DNA from: an uncultured Pseudomonadota bacterium
GTDB taxonomy: Bacteria; Pseudomonadota; Alphaproteobacteria; Rs-D84
Direction of reading: 5' to 3'
DNA length: 64,000 nt
Assembly: GCA_902762295.1 (NCBI GenBank)
Contig: CACWNX010000001.1
Span: 338,702 to 402,701 of the forward strand
Translations under genes and position numbers: made by a program
Shown here: piece after piece, positions 1 to 8,633 of the stretch
How the letters are laid out: each line of letters opens with the position of its first letter
Numbering within the stretch: position 1 is the stretch's first letter
Notes under the pieces: generated by a model
The model's input: only the letters and a program-made list of their open reading frames with translations
Databases searched by the model: none
Told to the model about the DNA's origin: nothing

Positions 1-54
1 CGATTCTATCCCGGCATGTCCCCCACCAATAACAATTACATCAAAATTTTGCAT
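1..54 (-). CDS. mnmG: MnmG (GidA) N-terminus, partial
   Basis: Only the first 18 codons are in the window; the gene runs off the left edge. The peptide begins MQNFDVIVIGGGHAGIES, the FAD-binding Rossmann start (GGGHAG) typical of MnmG. With MnmE, that enzyme installs the carboxymethylaminomethyl group on U34 of certain tRNAs. The ATG overlaps the TAA of fabG by one base (TAATG), so translation is probably coupled and the gene is last in the fabD-fabG operon. Another FAD oxidoreductase could start similarly, but the GGGHAG-E pattern favours MnmG. Confidence 0.85.
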   Translation of the reverse strand, partial: MQNFDVIVIGGGHAGIES

Positions 55-782
55 TAAAAGCGCCCTAATCCGCCGTTGATGTGCAATGTTTGACCGTTGA
101 TATATGATGCTTCATCACTTGCCAAGAACACGCACGTATTTGCAATGTCTTCGGGTTCGCCAAATCGGCCCGCCGGTATTTGCGACAAATAGTTCTTTTT
201 TAATTCATCCGACAACACATCGGTCATTGGTGTTTTGATAAATCCTGGTGCGATTGCGTTCGCTGTAATACCACGGGATGCAACCTCGGCCGCAATAGAT
301 TTTGTTAAACCAATCATACCGCCCTTGCTTGCCGCATAGTTTGCCTGACCTGCGCCACCGATAACACCAATGATGGATGCCATATTTATAATACGACCAA
401 ATTTTTGCTTCATCATCGGCATAATCGCCGCACGACACATTTTAAAGCATGACCGCAAATTCGTGTTTATAACATTATCAAATTGTTCATCGGTCATACG
501 CATAAGCAATGTGTCCGCCGTGATTCCCGCATTGTTTATTAAAACATCCAACCGGCCACATTTTTCAATGGTGTCCATAACCAATTCAACCGCCGCGCCT
601 TCGGCCGATAAATCCGCCGGAATTTTAATATAAGAATCGTCAAATTCCGTGTTCATCTTGGCAATATTGCGGCCCGACACAACAACCGTTGCGCCGGCTT
701 CCTTCATCTTGTGTGCGATTGCACCACCAATTCCGCCGGTTGCGCCGGTAATCAGAACAACTTTGTTTGTTAAATCAAACAT
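54..782 (-). CDS. fabG: 3-oxoacyl-ACP reductase FabG
   Basis: Short-chain dehydrogenase of 242 residues that uses NADPH to reduce 3-oxoacyl-ACP in the fatty acid elongation cycle. The nucleotide-binding motif TGATGGIG lies near residue 13 and NNAG near 83. The catalytic triad is Ser136, Tyr149 and Lys153 in the YAASK block. Length and the C-terminal glycine-rich ending (INGGLGRF) fit FabG. An AAGGAAG ribosome-binding site precedes the ATG. It lies downstream of fabD with one small gene between them, and overlaps mnmG at its 3' end. acpP, often next to fabG, is not here. Confidence 0.95.
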   Translation of the reverse strand: MFDLTNKVVLITGATGGIGGAIAHKMKEAGATVVVSGRNIAKMNTEFDDSYIKIPADLSAEGAAVELVMDTIEKCGRLDVLINNAGITADTLLMRMTDEQFDNVINTNLRSCFKMCRAAIMPMMKQKFGRIINMASIIGVIGGAGQANYAASKGGMIGLTKSIAAEVASRGITANAIAPGFIKTPMTDVLSDELKKNYLSQIPAGRFGEPEDIANTCVFLASDEASYINGQTLHINGGLGRF

Positions 783-793
783 ATTTGCTTCCT

Positions 794-1003
794 TTATTTA
801 GATTTTGATTTCAGTAATTTCATATACACATTCTTGACCGCAGATGCCCGAGATTCATAATTTATGGTCAAACACACATCGTTTATTTGTAATTCCACTG
901 TTGTCTTTTTCTGCTTGGCTACATCAAGCGCATAATCTATTGCTTGGTCAACTGTCCAACCAATACGTGGAAATATTGTGGTCATGTTTGCATTCCAATC
1001 CAT
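794..1003 (-). CDS. small conserved-looking protein between fabD and fabG
   Basis: A 69-residue protein beginning MDWNANMTTIF. I chose the ATG at 1003 over the longer upstream frame because GAGGTG lies 6-8 bases ahead of it; this Shine-Dalgarno overlaps the fabD stop codon. It has a helix-like stretch (VDQAIDYALDVAKQ) and a lysine-rich C-terminus (KLLKSKSK). There is no signal peptide or membrane segment. I do not recognise the family. Its place between fabD and fabG, with 2 bases to fabD and 11 to fabG, implies co-expression with fatty acid synthesis genes; a role in that pathway is only inferred. Confidence 0.6.
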   Translation of the reverse strand: MDWNANMTTIFPRIGWTVDQAIDYALDVAKQKKTTVELQINDVCLTINYESRASAVKNVYMKLLKSKSK

Positions 1004-1005
1004 TT

Positions 1006-1881
1006 TTACACCTCTAATTTTTTTCCGTCCATTTCTGGACAAATTCTTTTTGTTAATCCGGTTAAGACCGCACCGGGACCAACCTCTATCGTTTCGGTAA
1101 TACCCATATCATGCATTGCCAATACACTTTCGCGCCAACGAACACCGTGGGTTATTTGGTAAACCAATGCGTCGCGAATTTCATCAGGCTTGCTGATAGG
1201 GGTGCACGTTTTGTTTGAAATCAACGGTGCCACCGGTGTTTTTATTTCTGTTTGTAAAAGTGCATCGCGCATTTCATCCGCCGCAGGAACCTGAATCCGG
1301 CAATGAACTGGTACCGACAGTGCAAGTGGCATTGCGCGCTTTGCACCCATCGCCCGTGCATCATCCAGTGTTTTTTCAACAATCTCTTTTGCCCCAGAAA
1401 TTACAACCTGACCCGGGGAATTATCATTTGCAACATCGCAATCATTTTTCGCACAAATGTCACGAACTGTTTCTATATCCAGTCCTAAAATTACCGCGGT
1501 CAGACCACGTCCAACCGGAACGGCGCGTTGCATTGCGTCCCCACGCAGGCGCAAAAGTTTTGCAGTATCTGCCAACGATATCGCGCCCGCCGCACACAGT
1601 GCCGTATATTCGCCAAGTGAATGACCGGCAACATATTTGGTCAATTCCGCACCTGATGCGCGTAACATAGCAATGGATACCGCCATTATCGCCGGTTGAA
1701 CATTAGTGGTCAATGTTAAATCTTCCATTGGTCCATTAAAAATAATATTGGACAGTTTTTGGTTTAATGCATCGTCCACTTCATCAAAGACCGCGCGTGC
1801 CGCGGCATTATTTTTATACAGTTCATACCCCATACCAACCGCTTGCGAACCTTGGCCCGGGAATACAAGTATTGATGACAT
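1006..1881 (-). CDS. fabD: malonyl-CoA:ACP transacylase FabD
   Basis: Transfers malonyl from CoA to acyl carrier protein, supplying extender units for fatty acid synthesis. The N-terminus has the family motif FPGQGSQ, and the nucleophile serine is in GHSLGEY near residue 88. A histidine in PVHCR near residue 198 is the likely catalytic partner. The length, 291 residues, is normal. A GTG two codons upstream (1887) is possible, but the ATG at 1881 sits 6 bases from AAAGGT and is preferred. It is the first gene of the operon with the small gene, fabG and mnmG; a promoter lies inside the end of queH. Confidence 0.94.
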   Translation of the reverse strand: MSSILVFPGQGSQAVGMGYELYKNNAAARAVFDEVDDALNQKLSNIIFNGPMEDLTLTTNVQPAIMAVSIAMLRASGAELTKYVAGHSLGEYTALCAAGAISLADTAKLLRLRGDAMQRAVPVGRGLTAVILGLDIETVRDICAKNDCDVANDNSPGQVVISGAKEIVEKTLDDARAMGAKRAMPLALSVPVHCRIQVPAADEMRDALLQTEIKTPVAPLISNKTCTPISKPDEIRDALVYQITHGVRWRESVLAMHDMGITETIEVGPGAVLTGLTKRICPEMDGKKLEV

Positions 1882-1910
1882 AATCACACCTTTGGTTATA
1901 TTACATGTGG

Positions 1911-1939
1911 ATTATACTTTACGAATACTGAATTCGCAA
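1911..1939 (-). promoter_or_regulatory. promoter of the fabD operon
   Basis: On the minus strand, TTGCGA (1934-1939) and TATAAT (1911-1916) are 17 bases apart. The element lies within the last codons of queH and about 30 bases before the fabD ATG, giving fabD its own promoter. Confidence 0.6.
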
Positions 1940-2451
1940 CCGCAATAATTTTGGCGGTAAAAATCGGATTCGTGGTTAATTTTTTGCCGCAAAGTTTCAT
2001 CCCATTTTATTGGAATATAACGCACATCATCCAATGCAGATTCTGCCGCGGTATCAACCTGGGTCTGGTCTTTGTGTCGTGACACACCAAGAACCGATGC
2101 CACCGCATTATATCCATTTTCGCGTGCGAATTTTTTTGCATATTCAAAACGGTACGCAAAGCAAACACTGCAACGGTCGCCGCGTTCTGGTTCGTTTTCC
2201 AATCCGCGTACCGTCGCACGCCATGCGTCATGGTTATATTCGCCGATTTTATATTTCACCCCAAGTTTTTCGCAATATTTTATTTGTTCCTGCATGCGGC
2301 GCATGTATTCGCTTTCGGGGTAAATATTTGGATTAAAAAACAGAACGATAAAATCGTCTATACCGGGAATTTCCCCGCATGCAAGTTGTTTAATTGCGCC
2401 CGCACTGCACGGCGCACAACATGAAACCAAAACCAGTTTTGTGTTTTCCAT
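1912..2451 (-). CDS. queH: epoxyqueuosine reductase QueH
   Basis: A 179-residue DUF208-family protein, the iron-sulfur enzyme that replaces QueG in some bacteria for the last step of queuosine tRNA modification. Visible signatures are CCAPC near the N-terminus, a CSVC pair near residue 95 and a YCGC motif near the C-terminus; these cysteines are the expected metal ligands. The ATG overlaps the stop of the preceding gene (TAATG at 2449-2453). No other queuosine biosynthesis gene is in the window. Confidence 0.88.
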   Translation of the reverse strand: MENTKLVLVSCCAPCSAGAIKQLACGEIPGIDDFIVLFFNPNIYPESEYMRRMQEQIKYCEKLGVKYKIGEYNHDAWRATVRGLENEPERGDRCSVCFAYRFEYAKKFARENGYNAVASVLGVSRHKDQTQVDTAAESALDDVRYIPIKWDETLRQKINHESDFYRQNYCGCEFSIRKV

Positions 2452-2870
2452 TAGTAAACTTTTTCGGTTGTTTTTTTCAAAAACTTAATCAGTGCAACAG
2501 GCATTTTTCCGGTGTTTCGTGGTAAAATCTGGTTCATGTTTTTATCAACGATAATTCCCTGTTTCGCGCTGTTTTTTGTTTTTTTTGTCGCATACCAGAA
2601 ACTGAATGTTCCGCCATTCAAAGTTGCTTCTATCAAACAATCACCTACTGACGGCAAATTACCCTGTATCATCAAGATTTTTTCTTCGGGTGTTGGTCTG
2701 CGGTCTAAATCTATTATTTTTATTTCGCGCAATACAGTGATTTTCTGGGGTATATCCCTTGCATAAATATTAACCCAGTTATGTAATTCTTTTTCATTAT
2801 ATTTATGTTTAGTTCTAAAATAATCGGATTCATCAGTCCAGTAAAATTCAACAACAGATTTCAATTTCAT
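2451..2870 (-). CDS. uncharacterised 139-residue protein between metG and queH
   Basis: Soluble, lysine-rich protein with no signal peptide or transmembrane segment. It begins MKLKSVVEFYWTDES and has a central segment rich in I/L and charged residues (KIIDLDRRPTPEEK). I recognise no domain. It overlaps metG by four bases upstream (ATGA-type) and queH by one base downstream, so it is translated in the metG-queH operon. Function unknown. Confidence 0.7.
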   Translation of the reverse strand: MKLKSVVEFYWTDESDYFRTKHKYNEKELHNWVNIYARDIPQKITVLREIKIIDLDRRPTPEEKILMIQGNLPSVGDCLIEATLNGGTFSFWYATKKTKNSAKQGIIVDKNMNQILPRNTGKMPVALIKFLKKTTEKVY

Positions 2871-4498
2871 TTTGCATCCTTTTCATTATTCAATTCAATC
2901 CGTGTGAACAGATTTTCCGGCACGGTGAATTTTTCACCGTTTGCAATTCTGTGTTCGTACATGGTTGGCCAAGACAAATCGTGCGCAGTTTCAAATATAT
3001 TTTGAATTTTTTTCGCCGCATCCGGGATAACCGGTGCCGATATACGCGCAAACAAATCAATCATTTGGAAACATTCGTTTAGCACCGCCGCCGCACCCGC
3101 CGTATTACCGTTTTTCACCAATGCCCACGGCTCTTTCTCGGTCATATATTCGTTCGCAATGCCGTAAATATCACGCAACGCAACAACAGATTTCCGAAAT
3201 TCACATGCGTCCAAGGCACCGGTCAATTCCGCCAATTTTTCATTTATACGATGTGCCAATGTTTCATCCATTGCGGTGCCATTCGGTATCGTATCGCCAA
3301 AGTTTTTGTTTGATAATTTACACACACGCGACACAAAGTTGCCAAGCAAACCATTTAAATCTTTATTCACAATTTCCGCAAAACGCGTCATTGTGAAATC
3401 TGTGTCGTCCGTTTCTGGGGCGGATGCTAATAATGCATAGCGCCAACAATCGCTTGGTGCGATATTTAATGCTTCGTCTAAAAATATCCCGTTGCCGGTT
3501 GACTTTGAAATCTTTGCACCATTAAAGTTCAAGAAATTAAATCCCTTTAACATATCAACGGTTTTCCAATTATCATCCATCGCCAATTCTTGTGCCGGGA
3601 AAAACACCGAATGAAATGACACATTATCCTTTGCCATAAATTCTGCATAGTGACAATCGGGATTTTTCCACCACGATGCCCAGTCATCATTTGCGGCCTG
3701 GGATATAGAGACATAGCCCCACGGTGCATCAAACCATACATAGAATACTTTATCTTCGTATCCGGGTTTATTGACCGGAATACCCCATTTCAAATCACGC
3801 GTAATCGGGTTATCGTGCAGACCTTCGTCCAACCATTTATTTGCGATTTTAATCGCGGTCTTTGGCCACCCAACACGCGAATTTATCCATGTGCGCAATT
3901 TATCCTGCATTTTACTTAATTTGAAATACAGATGTTTTGTTTCGCGCATTTCAACTGGGGATTCTGGGTCAATCGCGCTGTGTGGATTTTTAAGTTCCGC
4001 CGGGTCCAATGATGCGCCACATTTTTCACATTCGTTTCCATATGCTTTCTCGTACCCACAATGCGGACATGTTCCGATAACATAACGGTCGGCAAGGAAT
4101 TTTTTTTCGTTCACCGAATACGGTTGTAATGATGATTTTTCTTCTATCATCCCAAGAGAATCAAGTCGCGCAAACAATTCGTGCATCAATTTTTCATGTA
4201 ATTTTGTATGTGTGCGTCCATATAAATCAAAGGAAAGATTAAAATCACGAACTGCATCAAGATGCTTTGCACGATATTTTTCAACATAATCTTCAACAGC
4301 CATGTTTTCGCGTGCTGCGCCAATTTCCGATGTTGTTCCATGTTCATCTGAACCACCAATATATAACACATCGCGACCCTGCGCACGACAAAAACGGGCA
4401 TAAACATCACTTGGCAACAAACATCCAATCAAATGTCCAATATGCAATTGGTTATTCACATACGGCAGTGCAGAAGTTATAAGATATTTTTTACTCAT
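2867..4498 (-). CDS. metG: methionyl-tRNA synthetase
   Basis: Class I aminoacyl-tRNA synthetase that charges tRNA-Met. It contains HIGH near residue 21 (LHIGHLIG), a four-cysteine zinc knuckle (CPHCGY...CEKCG), and KISKS in place of KMSKS in the catalytic loop. From the ATG at 4498 it is 543 residues; a longer upstream frame exists but AGGA lies just before this ATG. It lacks the C-terminal EMAP-like tRNA-binding domain found in longer MetG proteins, as in many compact forms. An intrinsic-terminator-like hairpin ends about 20 bases upstream of the start, after tRNA-Val, so expression may depend on read-through. Confidence 0.95.
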   Translation of the reverse strand: MSKKYLITSALPYVNNQLHIGHLIGCLLPSDVYARFCRAQGRDVLYIGGSDEHGTTSEIGAARENMAVEDYVEKYRAKHLDAVRDFNLSFDLYGRTHTKLHEKLMHELFARLDSLGMIEEKSSLQPYSVNEKKFLADRYVIGTCPHCGYEKAYGNECEKCGASLDPAELKNPHSAIDPESPVEMRETKHLYFKLSKMQDKLRTWINSRVGWPKTAIKIANKWLDEGLHDNPITRDLKWGIPVNKPGYEDKVFYVWFDAPWGYVSISQAANDDWASWWKNPDCHYAEFMAKDNVSFHSVFFPAQELAMDDNWKTVDMLKGFNFLNFNGAKISKSTGNGIFLDEALNIAPSDCWRYALLASAPETDDTDFTMTRFAEIVNKDLNGLLGNFVSRVCKLSNKNFGDTIPNGTAMDETLAHRINEKLAELTGALDACEFRKSVVALRDIYGIANEYMTEKEPWALVKNGNTAGAAAVLNECFQMIDLFARISAPVIPDAAKKIQNIFETAHDLSWPTMYEHRIANGEKFTVPENLFTRIELNNEKDAK

Positions 4499-4516
4499 TT
4501 GCGCATCCTTTTTATG

Positions 4517-4543
4517 AAAAAGGGACGCCAAACGGGGCGTCCC
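4517..4543 (-). terminator. terminator or attenuator between tRNA-Val and metG
   Basis: On the minus strand GGGACGCC and GGCGTCCC (4522-4543) form an 8-bp stem followed by TTTTTC. It ends tRNA-Val transcription, but it is only about 20 bases before the metG ATG, immediately before its ribosome-binding site, so it may act as an attenuator for metG. Confidence 0.75.
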
Positions 4544-4611
4544 AAGAATTCCCGTTTAATTTTGTGTCAAAGATTATATTTGCATTCGTTTCATTTGTTC
4601 CTGTGGAATTT

Positions 4612-4688
4612 TGGTGGGTGGTATTGGACTCGAACCAACGACCTTTACGATGTCAACGTAACGCTCTAACCAACTGAGCTAACCACCC
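4612..4688 (-). tRNA. tRNA-Val (anticodon GAC)
   Basis: 77-base cloverleaf on the minus strand. The acceptor stem is GGGTGGT/ACCACCC with discriminator A and an encoded CCA. The D arm is GCTCAGTTGGTTAGAGC, the anticodon stem is TTACG/CGTAA with loop TTGACAT, and the T arm contains GTTCGAGTC. The anticodon GAC reads valine codons GUC/GUU. A second tRNA-Val with anticodon TAC is at 28761. Confidence 0.96.
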
Positions 4689-4700
4689 AAGGCAACGCCC

Positions 4701-4728
4701 ATTATAACAAACGATTTTTCAATTGCAA
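4701..4728 (-). promoter_or_regulatory. promoter of tRNA-Val(GAC)
   Basis: Minus-strand TTGCAA (4723-4728), 16-base spacer, TATAAT (4701-4706) with TGT just before the -10 box (extended -10). It is about 13 bases upstream of the tRNA 5' end. Confidence 0.75.
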
Positions 4729-4746
4729 GGATTATGTATTTTATAT

Positions 4747-4906
4747 AAAAAAAGACAGGAGGTTAAGAACTACTCTAAGCAAAAATAGTCCGATGTATTG
4801 GTTATTTCACCGGCCTCCTGCCATTGTGAAGTGTCAGGATTTTTGTCCGCGCGGACAATGCTTAGAGTGGGTTCTTAAACCACCTTGTACGGATTCCGTA
4901 CGAATG
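4747..4906 (-). ncRNA. structured RNA, copy A of a two-member family
   Basis: This fills the gap between mreB and tRNA-Val, read on the minus strand. Elements in order: a 5' hairpin (GTACGG-AAT-CCGTAC, 4887-4901); a long closing stem of about 19 bp joining 4859-4881 to 4761-4781; a perfect 8-bp palindromic hairpin TTGTCCGC/GCGGACAA (4843-4858); a central strand GGCAGGAGG (4814-4822) that can pair with TCCTG upstream or with CCTCCTGTC (4754-4762) downstream; then seven T residues (4747-4753). The shared order and motifs with 51538-51722 show homology. No long ORF is present. The 5' end is estimated; no strong promoter was found. I do not recognise a known family. Confidence 0.7.
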
Positions 4907-4932
4907 TGTTATAAATACAAATTTCAATATAT

Positions 4933-4957
4933 AAAAAACACCGGTATTACCGGTGTT
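4933..4957 (-). terminator. intrinsic terminator of mreB
   Basis: On the minus strand AACACCGGTA and TACCGGTGTT form a 9-10 bp stem followed by a T run, about 22 bases past the mreB stop. Confidence 0.85.
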
Positions 4958-4979
4958 AACTAACCACTTACACTAATCA

Positions 4980-6041
<1,062 letters not shown>

Positions 6042-6056
6042 TCAATATTTTTTACA

Positions 6057-6085
6057 ACTATAAACACACAAATGTGAAAAATCAA
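6057..6085 (-). promoter_or_regulatory. mreB promoter
   Basis: Minus-strand TTGATT (6080-6085), 17-base spacer, TATAGT (6057-6062). It is followed by an AAAGGGG ribosome-binding site and the mreB ATG. Confidence 0.7.
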
Positions 6086-6112
6086 GCAACCATAAATAAA
6101 ATCGTTTTTTCT

Positions 6113-6139
6113 TTGACTTTATATATATTTTGCTATTAT
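6113..6139 (+). promoter_or_regulatory. rnpA promoter, leaderless arrangement
   Basis: TTGACT (6113-6118) and an extended -10 TGCTATTAT (-10 hexamer 6134-6139) with a 15-base spacer. The rnpA ATG begins only 8 bases after the -10 box, so the transcript should start at or next to the A of ATG. Confidence 0.6.
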
Positions 6140-6146
6140 TACGCGT

Positions 6147-6527
6147 ATGCGAGATACAATAAAAAGTCATGACGATTTTCATACCGCCGATTCTGATCCA
6201 TCGGCGCGTTCACCGTACTTTTTTGTTCGTGCAAAGCCTGCGCGCTTTCCAGATAACCCCCGTGTCGGTTTTATGGTGACCAAGCGGACATTTAAATTGG
6301 CGGTTCACCGTAATCGTGCAAAGCGGTTAATGCGAGACTGGGTTCAATTTAATTCAATTTTGATGGTTCCAGAATTTGATTATATATTTACTGGTCGGGC
6401 CGATATACTGAATACCGACCGTGAAACCGGACGGGCGGCGATGGGGCGCGCATTAAAACACATACTGCGAAAATATGCACCAAAAACACCCAACAATTTG
6501 GCACGGCTTATCAAACATACCTCGTAA
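6147..6527 (+). CDS. rnpA: ribonuclease P protein component
   Basis: Protein subunit of RNase P, which helps the catalytic RNA mature tRNA 5' ends. 126 residues. The RNR signature HRNRAKRLMRDW sits near residue 75, preceded by the VGFMVTKRTFKLAV strand seen in this family. The N-terminus is weakly conserved. The usual upstream neighbour rpmH (L34) is absent; the 118-base gap to mreB holds only promoters. It overlaps yidD by 53 bases, as in the common rnpA-yidD arrangement. Confidence 0.9.
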   Translation: MRDTIKSHDDFHTADSDPSARSPYFFVRAKPARFPDNPRVGFMVTKRTFKLAVHRNRAKRLMRDWVQFNSILMVPEFDYIFTGRADILNTDRETGRAAMGRALKHILRKYAPKTPNNLARLIKHTS

Positions 6528-6735
6528 AATCGGGGTTGGTTTGATAACTTTATACCAGCGATTTATATCGCCTATATTTGGTGGTCGGGCAGTATGCCGA
6601 TTTACACCAACATGCAGTGAATATACCAAAACCGCCATTATGCGATATGGGCTGGTTCGCGGTGTGGTAATGGGAATTCGTCGAATATCGCGTTGCAGAC
6701 CTGGGGGTGGCTTTGGTTTTGACCCTGTGCCTTGA
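6475..6735 (+). CDS. yidD: membrane protein insertion efficiency factor YidD
   Basis: 86-residue protein with the YidD signature: YQRFISPIFGG, CRFTPTCSEYT, then RISRCRPGGGFGFDPVP. It is thought to assist YidC-dependent membrane insertion. It starts inside rnpA in another frame, a conserved arrangement; yidC, usually next, is not here. Three conserved cysteines are present. Confidence 0.93.
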   Translation: MHQKHPTIWHGLSNIPRKIGVGLITLYQRFISPIFGGRAVCRFTPTCSEYTKTAIMRYGLVRGVVMGIRRISRCRPGGGFGFDPVP

Positions 6736-6759
6736 CAAGTTATGGTTTTATGCTAGAAT
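6732..6759 (+). promoter_or_regulatory. accB-accC promoter
   Basis: TTGACA (6732-6737), 16-base spacer, TAGAAT (6754-6759) preceded by TGC (extended -10). One of the strongest promoter matches in the window. It overlaps the end of yidD and lies about 40 bases before accB. Confidence 0.8.
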
Positions 6760-6798
6760 CATCACTGATATGAAATAATTTTACAAAAGGATTAGATT

Positions 6799-7245
6799 AT
6801 GTCATTTCGTTCAACCGTAGAATCCATGTCAAAGATTATGGACGATATGGGAATTACAGAACTGGATTTAGAACGCCAGTTTTTGTTTGGTGTCTATCGT
6901 AAACATATACATTTATCAAAACAAAGTGGCACGACGGTGACGATGCCAACATTACCAACATCTGAAAATGCAAAACATACAAACAGTGAACCGGCCGATA
7001 ATACGACATCTGGATATGCGTTGAAATCACCGATGGTTGGTGTTGCGTATCTTGCGCCAGAACCAGGTGCAAAGCCATTTACCAAGGTTGGTGCACAAAT
7101 CAAGGCGGGTGATACCGTTATTCTGGTAGAGGCGATGAAAACATTTAACCCTATCAAATCTGATAAAGACGGCATTGTCAAAGAAATCTTGGTTTCCGAT
7201 GGTCAGGCCGTAGAATTTGATCAACCATTAATAATAATTGAATAA
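6799..7245 (+). CDS. accB: biotin carboxyl carrier protein of acetyl-CoA carboxylase
   Basis: 148 residues. It carries biotin on Lys114 in the EAMK motif of the C-terminal lipoyl/biotinyl domain, shuttling CO2 between AccC and the carboxyltransferase for malonyl-CoA synthesis. The middle is a linker (about residues 45-75) rich in T, N, P and S. AAAGGATTAG precedes the ATG. It forms a two-gene operon with accC, 5 bases downstream. Confidence 0.95.
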   Translation: MSFRSTVESMSKIMDDMGITELDLERQFLFGVYRKHIHLSKQSGTTVTMPTLPTSENAKHTNSEPADNTTSGYALKSPMVGVAYLAPEPGAKPFTKVGAQIKAGDTVILVEAMKTFNPIKSDKDGIVKEILVSDGQAVEFDQPLIIIE

Positions 7246-7250
7246 AAATT

Positions 7251-8609
7251 ATGCCAAAAATAAAGAAAGTTTTAATCGCCAATCGTGGTGAAATTGCATT
7301 GCGAATAATTCGTGCATGTCGCGATATGGGAATACGCACAGTTGCCGTTTATTCCACGGTTGATCGCGATGCGATGCATGTTCAGTTGGCGGATGAATCG
7401 GTGTGTATTGGGCCGGGGCCATCTCGTGATTCTTATTTGAACGAATCTGCAATACTGACGGCGGCATTGTTAACAAATGCCGATGCGATTCATCCAGGCT
7501 ATGGTTTTTTATCTGAACGCGCCGATTTTGTGGAAAAGGTTGAACAGCATGGATTGATATGGATTGGGCCAGATGCGGCAATGATAAACAAAATGGGCGA
7601 CAAGGTTAATGCCAAAAAAACCGCTATTGAATGTGGATTACCGGTTGTTCCGGGGTCTGATGGTTCGGTTGATACACTGGAAGATGCGTTATTCTGGGGT
7701 GAAAAAATCGGGTATCCGGTTATGTTAAAGGCATCGGCCGGTGGTGGTGGACGTGGTATGCGACCGGTTATGTCCGCCGACCAGATGGCCGAGGCATTTG
7801 AAATCACCAAAAACGAAGCGCGCAGCGGTTTCGGTGATGATACATTGTATATGGAGAAGTTATTATTGCACCCGCGTCATATTGAATTCCAGGTTTTAGG
7901 CGACAAACACGGCAATGTTGTGATTTTTGGTGAACGCGATTGTTCATTGCAACGCAAAAATCAAAAAGTTATGGAGGAATGCCCTGCCGCCGCCTTGACC
8001 CAGAAACAACGCGACGATATGATTGAAATTTGCAAAACTGCGGCCAAGAAGATGGGCTATACAAATGCCGGTACATTTGAATTTATGTATGAAAATGGAA
8101 GGTTTTATTTCTTGGAAATGAATACGCGACTTCAGGTTGAACATCCGGTCACCGAAATGGTATATGGGGTTGACTTGGTACGCGAGCAAATCCGTATTGC
8201 CGCCGGTGAAAAATTAGGATATACCCAGGCAAATGTTATTCCGCATGGCCATGCGATTGAATTTCGTATAAATGCCGAAGACCCCGAAACATTTGTGCCA
8301 AACCCGGGTAAAATCACGCTGTATGCACCATCGGGTGGACTTGGCGTGCGTGTGGATAGTGCGGTTTACACTGGATATACAATTCCACCGACATATGATT
8401 CTATGATTGCAAAATTGATTGTTCATGCGCAATCGCGGTCTGCCTGTATTATGCGTGCCGAACGCGCACTGGACGAATTTGTTATAGAAGGTGTAAAAAC
8501 AACAATTCCGTTGCAAAAAAAATTATTAAACAACCGTGATGTTCGAACATTAAATTTTGATAATCACTGGTTAGAAGAATATTTAAAGAAGGAAAATAAA
8601 AAGAAATAA
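7251..8609 (+). CDS. accC: biotin carboxylase subunit of acetyl-CoA carboxylase
   Basis: 452-residue ATP-grasp enzyme that carboxylates biotin on AccB. The N-terminal KVLIANRGEIALR, the glycine-rich ATP loop SAGGGGRGMR near residue 163, and the EMNTRLQVEHPVTE motif near residue 288 are all intact. Length is standard. It is the second gene of accBC, ending at a bidirectional terminator. Confidence 0.97.
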   Translation: MPKIKKVLIANRGEIALRIIRACRDMGIRTVAVYSTVDRDAMHVQLADESVCIGPGPSRDSYLNESAILTAALLTNADAIHPGYGFLSERADFVEKVEQHGLIWIGPDAAMINKMGDKVNAKKTAIECGLPVVPGSDGSVDTLEDALFWGEKIGYPVMLKASAGGGGRGMRPVMSADQMAEAFEITKNEARSGFGDDTLYMEKLLLHPRHIEFQVLGDKHGNVVIFGERDCSLQRKNQKVMEECPAAALTQKQRDDMIEICKTAAKKMGYTNAGTFEFMYENGRFYFLEMNTRLQVEHPVTEMVYGVDLVREQIRIAAGEKLGYTQANVIPHGHAIEFRINAEDPETFVPNPGKITLYAPSGGLGVRVDSAVYTGYTIPPTYDSMIAKLIVHAQSRSACIMRAERALDEFVIEGVKTTIPLQKKLLNNRDVRTLNFDNHWLEEYLKKENKKK

Positions 8610-8633
8610 AAAACCGGCAACTGCCGGTCTTTT
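8607..8633. terminator. bidirectional terminator between accC and sspB
   Basis: ACCGGC-AACT-GCCGGT stem (8613-8628) with A residues before it and T residues after it, serving convergent transcripts on both strands. Confidence 0.85.

Noticed and set aside
1215..1670. 151-codon plus-strand frame across fabD
   Set aside because: It is antisense to an intact fabD with clear motifs and has no ribosome-binding site; a shadow frame.
4754..4762. GACAGGAGG on the plus strand as a Shine-Dalgarno for a short plus-strand gene
   Set aside because: No start codon with a credible ORF follows; the bases belong to the closing structures of RNA copy A.
4747..4906. RNA copy A as 6S, SRP, tmRNA or RNase P RNA
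   Set aside because: The hallmark sequences of these RNAs (for example the SRP GGAAGCAG tetraloop region, the tmRNA tRNA-like ends or the RNase P core) are not visible, and the multi-hairpin interior does not resemble the simple 6S rod.
8612..8630. Hairpin as a regulatory site of accC or sspB
   Set aside because: The symmetric stem with A and T runs between convergent genes is explained by a bidirectional terminator.
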